NCBI GenBank assembly: GCA_024364735.1
Contig: JAGFNQ010000838.1
Location: 56,009 to 120,008 of the forward strand
From: Boesenbergia rotunda
Taxonomy: Eukaryota > Streptophyta > Magnoliopsida > Zingiberales > Zingiberaceae
DNA: 64,000 nt
Direction of reading: 5' to 3'
The notes under the pieces were generated by a model. That model was given only the letters and a program-made list of their open reading frames with translations. It did no database searches and had not been told where the DNA came from. Position numbers and translations under genes: made by a program. Of the stretch, positions 57,688-64,000 are shown one piece after another; within the stretch, counting starts at the first letter, position 1, and every line of letters starts with the position of its first letter.

Positions 57688-57983
57688 TCCTTTCCTCGCG
57701 ATCTCTTGCTGTTACGCGCCGCACGGCCATATCAAACGGTAGCCTCGAAAGCGCAGATACCTCGAGATGGGTGTCCATCACCGTCCACGTGTCTTGCCCC
57801 TATTGTATGCACGAGGGTGACTTCTTCTCTATAAAAAGGGGAGGCGAACTGTGCGTCCGCCTTCTGGCATCGTCGACTAGCAGGGCTTGTGCGCTTCGTT
57901 CTCATCTTCTTTTTCTAAGGCCTCTTTCCTACACGTAAGTTCCCTTCCTTTTTCATCTTCCTCCCCTTCTCTCCTTAGAAGTC
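57688..57983 (+). promoter_or_regulatory. TATA box and leader of gypsy-type element L
   Basis: TATAAAAA at 57830-57837 in a GC-rich setting, followed by a pyrimidine-rich leader (CTTCTTTTTCTAAGGCC) to the ATG at 57984. Continues the LTR pieces on the other side of F. Confidence 0.6.
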
Positions 57984-60480
57984 ATGGGTAAAGAAGAGAA
58001 AAAGGATCAAGGTAAGAAGGGGACATCGGAGAAGGGTTACCAACCAGAGTGGTATGAATCCACCTCCTCTAGGGTTAGATCAGAAACTCTCCGAGTTGCC
58101 TACGAAGCCTACGGCATTCCGGCATAAATGGAGGTGGAAGTCCCTAAGGTGGATCAATCACCCGTAGAACCTCCCCTAAGGTTCTTTACTTTCTTCCTAG
58201 GGTAGGTAGAATTTGGGTTTCATTTCCCTCTTCCTCCGTTTTTCATGAGCATCTCCTCATATTTCAACATTCCTCTTCACCAGATGGCTCCCAACGCCTT
58301 CGCTCAGATGGGCGAGGCATTATGGCTTGCCCCAGCCATAGGTTCTTAGGGGGTTTTTCTTCCTCCCATCAGGGATGGAAGGAATGTTTCTTTTTCATTC
58401 AGCTGCCTAAGCGCCCCTTCAGCCCCATTCGCTGGAGGGAAAACCTACCAACTACCCCGGAGCTAGGAGACTTTCAACAGGACCCGGGCTATCAACGTGC
58501 TAGGAGTCTCTTGTCCGGCATGGAATTTAGCGGCCCCGAGCTAGTACAAAGTGATGAACTCATGTACTGAGCGGGGCTCAACCCTAAAGTCGCCAGCATG
58601 AGCCCAAGCCTTGGTAAGCTTATCCTTTTACAAACTCCTATTAATTCTAACTAATATTTTTGTCTTATTTGTGCATTGTAGAGGACATCATATTGTCCTA
58701 GGCGATGAACCGGCTCCTCAAATGGGAGAAAGCCAACGAACAGTCCCTGGCCCTGACCCCTCCTCCAGCTCCTTTTGCCCCATCGGCCGACTCAGTCGAG
58801 TCTCCGGAGGAGGTAATGGAGCAGTCTGGCGAGCACAAGATGCCGGAACAAATAGAGGTGCCAGCAGCGAATGAGTCGTCCACTGACCAAGGGATGCCAG
58901 AGCTACCTGGTGCCCAGGGAGCCGACCTGCCTGTCGTCATCATCGAGACGGGAGATAATAAGGAGAAGTCGACGTCTCAGGATGACACCCTGATGCTTAG
59001 ATCATCGGGGAAGCTGAAGAGGAAACGCCTTGATAAGTGGTCCACAATCAGGAGGAGGTTGTGGTGCTTTGTACCCCGCGAGCTCCCCACCATCCTGGAG
59101 GAAGAGGGTGTGTCCGTCCTTGAGGAGGAGGATATGATGCCCTTGTCTAAGTGCCTCAAACAGACGGACATTCCAGAGACAGGGCAACAGACCACTACCC
59201 CTTCTCTGGGCAGTTCCTCTGACATCGCCAGAGGCAAGCAGGCGGTGACCGTAGAGCCTCAACTAAGGCTTGACCGTCTATTCAAGTAGCCTCAAGCAGC
59301 AGCTGAGGAGGCCTCTAAAAAGCACCAATCGGTGCAACTGAAGGAGGTCCCTACAGAGGGTCATTCATCCGAGGGAGCGTCCAGCTCTGAGGAGGACGCC
59401 CCAGGCCCCTCTATGATGCCGCTCGAGGCCCCTGCCATCCAAGTCCTCCCCCACCTTAGGGACACTTCATCTTCACAAAGCCTGGACGACGTACCAAGGA
59501 GTCGAGGCAAATTGAGAGGGGGTGTCTCACGTGCTTCGGCCGGGCCCCTAGCCAACTTCCATGAGTCCCTCCTGAAGGTAACGCTACCCGCTTTTTCTGT
59601 AACACTTATACACATTTTCTATCCCTTGTTCACGGTGGTAGGCCACTCACGACTGCCTCTTTACTGGGCGCCAATTATACTCCTGGCGAGAGATTGAACA
59701 TTTGATCCGCCGAGTGTCTACCTCGGAGGTGGAGGTTTACCATGCCTACAAAGGGGGTCTCATGCAGGCGGAGGTCAGCAGAGCCCTCAGGGCTAAAGTA
59801 GAGCATTATATGGACTCTCTGCTGGACTCCGAATCCACGTTGCATAGCTCCCACCACCGGGAGCGCCTAATGTCAAAGAGGGCCATCGGCCTTTCCAACA
59901 ACTTGCGCAACCTGGCACAGGAGTGTGAGCAACTCCAAGCCTGGGAGAAGAAACTGTCTGGGGGCGTCCAACTTCTGGAGTCTTCAACGGCAGCCCTGAA
60001 TGGTCGGATATAGGAACAAGCAAACCAACTAGCCCAAAAAGAAACTATGGTAAAGGCAGCAGTTGCCCACATAACTGACCTTCAGGAGGATGTCGCCCGT
60101 GCCAATTCAAAGGTCTCGGCCACCTCAGAGAGGCTCAAAGAAGCCTTGGAAGATAGATACCAAATGTCCTCTGAGGTGGCTCAGCTGAAGGCTGCCAAAG
60201 ATGAAGCCGAGGCTGAATTGCAAAACTACAAGACTGAAGAGGCATCCAGACCAAGGGAGACCGAGGCAGAGTTCAAAGCTAGGTTTCTGGAGTCCGATGA
60301 ATTTGGCGACATTCGGGTTGGGCACATCCTAAAGCGCCTGAAATAGGGCTTCAATGGTGCCATCAATCAACTCCAGAAGGTCCAGCTACTGAAGCCGGAC
60401 ACAGACCTAAGTTTCATGAGTGTTGGCCAGGTTTGGGATGAGCTCCCTCCCGAAGAGAAGGAATTATAGGAGCTCTTCCT
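57984..60480 (+). pseudogene. Gypsy-type transposon protein of element L, broken
   Basis: Starts MGKEEKKDQGKKGTSEKG. Then RVAYEAYGIPA, a TAA at 58125-58127, a region EFGFHFPLPPFFMSISSYFN...MAPNAFAQM like the plant domain named putative gypsy type transposon (PF04195-like, from memory), RWRENLPTTPELGDFQQDPG and LVQSDELMYXAGLNP. Introns: 58614-58681 (SL-EDII) and 59578-59641 (LLK-ATHDC), both in frame. After 59642 a long helical, coiled-coil-like part (RAKVEHYMDSLLDSES, LQEDVARANSKVSATSERLK) and FLESDEFGDIRVGHILKRLK. Several stops and one frame change near 58320 show decay. No protease or RT is seen. It is typical of proteins in Tat-like gypsy or related elements; function unknown. Confidence 0.7.
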
Positions 60481-61680
60481 GTTGGGATCGGGTGCATGTT
60501 GACATGGATACGGGTTCGTAATTTTAGAGTTTAATTACGTGCAGCGGAAGGTTTAGCATAAATAATTTCTTAAATTATTTTAACCACGTATCTAGCATGC
60601 AACCTTAAGTTGTGGAGACATGATCATAAATTAAAATTTTGCAGAAAGTAAACTAATTTACTTAATACCTCGCGTAACTCGTAGAAAAGGACGAGATCCA
60701 ACCGTAGCGTCTCTTGGAAGTTCCGCCTCTATTTATGTCCACGCCGAGTCCTCTTCGGGATGACTTCGCAAAGCCACGAGTTTCGTGCCGACAAGAACTA
60801 CTAGATTCTCCAAAGGCACGACAAGAATATCAAGAGAGGGAGATGGAAGACTAACCACCAAGTAACGGAATCAAGATCCGGGGAAAGGAAGGAGTTGCGA
60901 CCCGCTTCTTCTTCTTCTTTGGCACCTTCTTGGTGGAGGAGGCTCACGGCAACCCTAGGAGGTGCGCCGGCCCTAGAGGATGAAGAGGGCGCCGGCCCTA
61001 GAGGAGGGAGAGGGAGAGAAGGAGAGAGAGAGAGAGCTTGCTTCTTTATCTCTTGATTGGAATTCAAGCCTTGCCTTGGTTCCTTTATATAGTAGCCTCT
61101 CCATTGCCAAGTCTCCCCTTTAACGGAATAAATTTTCATAAGAAATTTATCTTATAAATTTTCCTATGAATTATTCCGTTATGCCTTGTTTTATTATAAT
61201 TAAATTTATAATAAAACAAACACATCTTCCCATTTTTTTATGGAATAAATTTTCACAAGAAATTTATTAAATAAATTTTTCTTATCATGAAAAAATCAAT
61301 TCATAATTGATTTTATAAAATAAAATAAACCAATCCAAGGTTTATTTTAATTTCCATGAAAATAAATCTCTTTATATAAATTTCTTTATATAAATTTCTT
61401 TATATATAAATTTATTTATCCATAATTTTATAAAACAAATCGTGCTTGATTTATTTTATAATTTAAACCAAATAAATTGGTTTCCCTCCTTGTTGTGGCC
61501 GGCCAAACCAAAGAGGGTGGGGACCCTCTTTGGCCGGCCAAACCAAGCCGCCTCCTCGCGAATTAAACTCATTTAATTCGTCCAATAAGCCTTCAAAAGA
61601 CTTAGCCATTTTAAGCTTTCGGTGCGCCTCTGATAAATTCAGATTCGACTTATTTCTCTTGATCGGAAACTCCAATTTTC
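60480..61680 (-). repeat. LTR fragment I
   Basis: Begins TGTTGGGATCGGGTGCATG, has a reversed TATA (TATATAAAGG on the - strand near 61085) and leader-like DNA, and stops where LTR H begins. No partner is in the window, so the edges and type are uncertain. ORFs inside (61530, 60801) have no motif. AT-rich from 61140 to 61470. Confidence 0.5.
61508..61533. repeat. Perfect hairpin with G-loop
   Basis: CCAAAGAGGGT, GGGG, ACCCTCTTTGG: 11-bp arms without mismatch, 4-base loop, framed by direct repeats GGCCGGCCAAACC (61498-61509 and 61531-61543). Confidence 0.9.
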
Positions 61681-62280
61681 TGTTGGGACCGGTAGACGAG
61701 CTAGAGGGGGGGGGTGATTAGCTCCGATTCGCTTGTACTTAGCCTGGTTCCCAACCAGATTTGCCTAACCCTCGAGTTAGGTCTAGTCTCTCGGTAGACT
61801 TCCACCTTGCCAGCATGCGATCTCCCCGATCCATCTGGACTTCACCTAGTCCCACTAGGTTAGGTCTAGTCTCTCGGTAGACTTCCACCTTGCCAGCATG
61901 CGATCTCCCCGATCCATCTGGACTTCACCTAGTCCCACTGGGAGTGCCTAGTCCCACTAGGTCTTTTACCATGCCAGCGTTCGATCTCCCCGATCTACCT
62001 GGACTTCATCTAGTCCTACTAGGTGTGCCTAGTCCCACTAAGTCTTTTACCATGCCAGCGTTCGATCTCCCCGATCTACCTGGACTTCACCTAGTCCCAC
62101 TAGGTGTGCCTAGTCCCACTAGGTCTTTTCCCAGTCAAGCCTCCAGTCAACCTTGACCCACTTGACTCACACATCATGACCACACAAACATCATTATCAA
62201 ACATCGAAACATATGACCTCAAGCTCACCCGAGCTTTGTCAACCTAAGTCAAGCCTGACCTAACCAAGATTGCACTAACA
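61681..62280 (-). repeat. 3' LTR of copia element H
   Basis: 600 bp, + strand TGTTGGGACCGG to GCACTAACA, with AGAGGGGGGGGTGATTAG near its start as in the other copia LTRs. Followed by the reversed polypurine tract ATCTCCCCCTTTTTGATG. Hairpin array CCTAGT-CCC-ACTAGG in units of about 85 bp at 61844-62125. The partner LTR is outside the window. Confidence 0.88.
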
Positions 62281-64000
62281 ATCTCCCCCTTTTTGATGTT
62301 TGACAATATGTTTAATAAAGACTAATCCCTATTAGCCTTTCAATTTTCTCCCCCTTTGACACACATCAAAAACTCTCCCTGAGAGTCTATATGGTCAAAG
62401 GTATACCCAATGAAAATCCATACTTTTCATTGAACCTATGCTCAACCTTGAGCACTCATGAAGATTCCCAATCTCCATTTATTCACTTATTCCAAAAATA
62501 AAAATTCAAACACATGTTGTTAAGGAAGACCACCCCCTCAAAACATGCTCTAAACCTCTATCATTGCACCAACAATGATTTTTGAGTTCCTAAACCTTTA
62601 GGAGAACTCAACTTGAGGTTATTGAGATTTTGGGATTCAAAACTTGAATCAAAATCTCTCCTTAACCCTTAAATGATCACCAAACCATTTCCCTTTTTGA
62701 TTTCACAATGAAATTTCCCCAAATATACTTATAAAAGTAATTCTAGGGTCTAGGGATGGTTAGGTTACTCAAAACATAGGTTAACTGACTGAAATCAGAC
62801 AGTTTCAGTCTTTTCAATCGATTGGAGTTGGGAACCAATCGATTAGGTTGAGCCTTAATCGATCAACTGATCGATTACAGCGACCCTTAATTGATCATCG
62901 GATCGATTACGCGAGCTTCTGTGCTCGCAGAAAAGCCTCTCCAATCGATTGACCAATCGATTGGGAGTTTCTGATTTCTGAAAAACAGATTTCAGTCCGA
63001 ATTTCAGAAACCCCTAAATAATTCTACAAAATTTGAAAAATTCTAAAATTTTGTGTAGACATTATTTATACCATATACTATCAAGGAAAAATAATTTTCT
63101 ATGAAAATAACCTCCATTTTCAAAGATTGACACAAAATTGGAAACCATTGAAATACTTCAATGTTTTTCATTGTTTTGTATCCATTTCATCAATGATGAG
63201 TGCTATCAAAAGATAGTCTTCACCAAGATTTTCCAAGATAGTTTTAAAATGATTTTCAAAAACAATATCCAACCATGTTCCTTAGACTAAATGCACATGA
63301 CTTGTACATTAGCTTTCCCAATGATTGGAGTTCATTGAACTTCATGTTTTGATGATACTAAAAACTCAATAAGATGAAGATAAATTAACACCTTGAGTTT
63401 TGTTCATCTACCTAACATCTCACTTGTTCTAATGTGTCTAAAAAACACTCACAAGTCACCTTATAGTCTTAGTGAGATGTGGAAGTCATGTTCTCCCTAA
63501 TCTAAGGGTTCATGCATTTCGACCTAGACATTATAAACTTTGATCATCCACCTAGGATGCCAATTAATGTCAATGTCCTTAATTTCAAATAAAATTGACT
63601 AAATGCATGATTATGACTATGACATGCATCATATGAGAATTTAATTTATATTTTAACTGGATGATGCATGTATGACATGACATGTAATATTTTCTTAATA
63701 AATATAAATGACGAAATATGATGTCATGGCATGTGATAGGGCAAACAAAACATGGCATAGTAGCATAAAATAGAATACCTAGATTTCCTATCTAAGTATC
63801 AATAACTCATCGCTAAGCCATTGATAATCCTAAATTTGCCCTAATTTCCAAGATAGTGCCAAAACTCCCCAACTTGGCCTATCTTTGGATTCTAACCTAG
63901 TTGTGCCAACTTTATCAAGTTTAATCCTCCAAAAATATAGTTTGGCACAAATTTACTCCTCTAGAGTAAATAAATGAATCCTTCATTTTCAAGGATGATA
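62281..64000 (-). other. 3' internal region of element H, non-coding
   Basis: Polypurine tract at 62281-62298 and a second CTCCCCC tract at about 62350. No ORF in 1.7 kb. At 62815-62965 a cluster of palindromes with core AATCGATT or ATCGAT (CCAATCGATTGACCAATCGATTGG type), analogous to the arrays in A, C and F. The coding part should lie right of the window. Confidence 0.8.

Noticed and set aside
61890..62156. ORF with SPTRSFTMPAFDLPDLPG repeats
   Set aside because: Repeat array in LTR H.

Overview
This is nuclear DNA from a flowering plant. It carries plant-type Ty1/copia elements primed by initiator tRNA-Met, CACTA transposons, a tRNA-derived SINE and one intact plant RING-H2 ubiquitin ligase gene with GC-rich coding sequence. 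A monocot is my best guess from that GC-rich, intronless gene and the repeat style, but the window alone cannot prove the species. I saw no bacterial genes, rRNA genes or CRISPR.

Nested block 1 (1-29026). The right end of a CACTA element (28043-29026) hosts copia element B. B runs + strand from 6269, with its 3' LTR at 27110-28042 and its 5' end left of the window. B was hit by copia element A (+ strand; 3' part of its 5' LTR at 1-749, 3' LTR 4052-6268), by full-length copia element C (- strand, 9609-23511, target duplication TGGTA), by a SINE (24050-24299), and by a local tandem duplication, one copy of which took solo LTR D (24441-25804, duplication GGAAT). C was itself hit inside gag by solo LTR G (19490-20961, duplication GTACA), of the same family as D.

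Genic interval (29027-35167). AT-rich DNA with a 30-bp minisatellite, the RING-H2 gene (31824-32804, +), and a 590-bp TIR element with a GC-rich minisatellite in its core (34441-35030).

Nested block 2 (35168-64000). Non-autonomous copia element E (-, 35168-39567, duplication CCATA), a Ty3/gypsy-like LTR remnant, and a decayed gypsy-type element L. Solo LTR K (40858-42547, duplication GGGGC) and copia element F (-, 42974-57687) split L. F carries in its gag a 5.6-kb CACTA element (49186-54797, duplication TTT) filled with exon fragments of at least four host genes: CCT8, phospholipase A I, a BEACH-like protein and a mitochondrial carrier. L's protein remnant follows (57984-60480), then an LTR fragment (I) and the 3' LTR of copia element H, which leaves the window.

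The most unusual signal is in the copia LTRs. Several families carry, between the LTR start and the TATA box, a tandem array of short hairpins whose stems vary in a compensatory way around a constant loop. Next to it is a second array of family-specific longer palindromes. Copia elements C and F also share an extra sense ORF after pol, with a likely spliced AUG exon, and A and F share a gag that lacks the zinc knuckle and an almost complete loss of pol.
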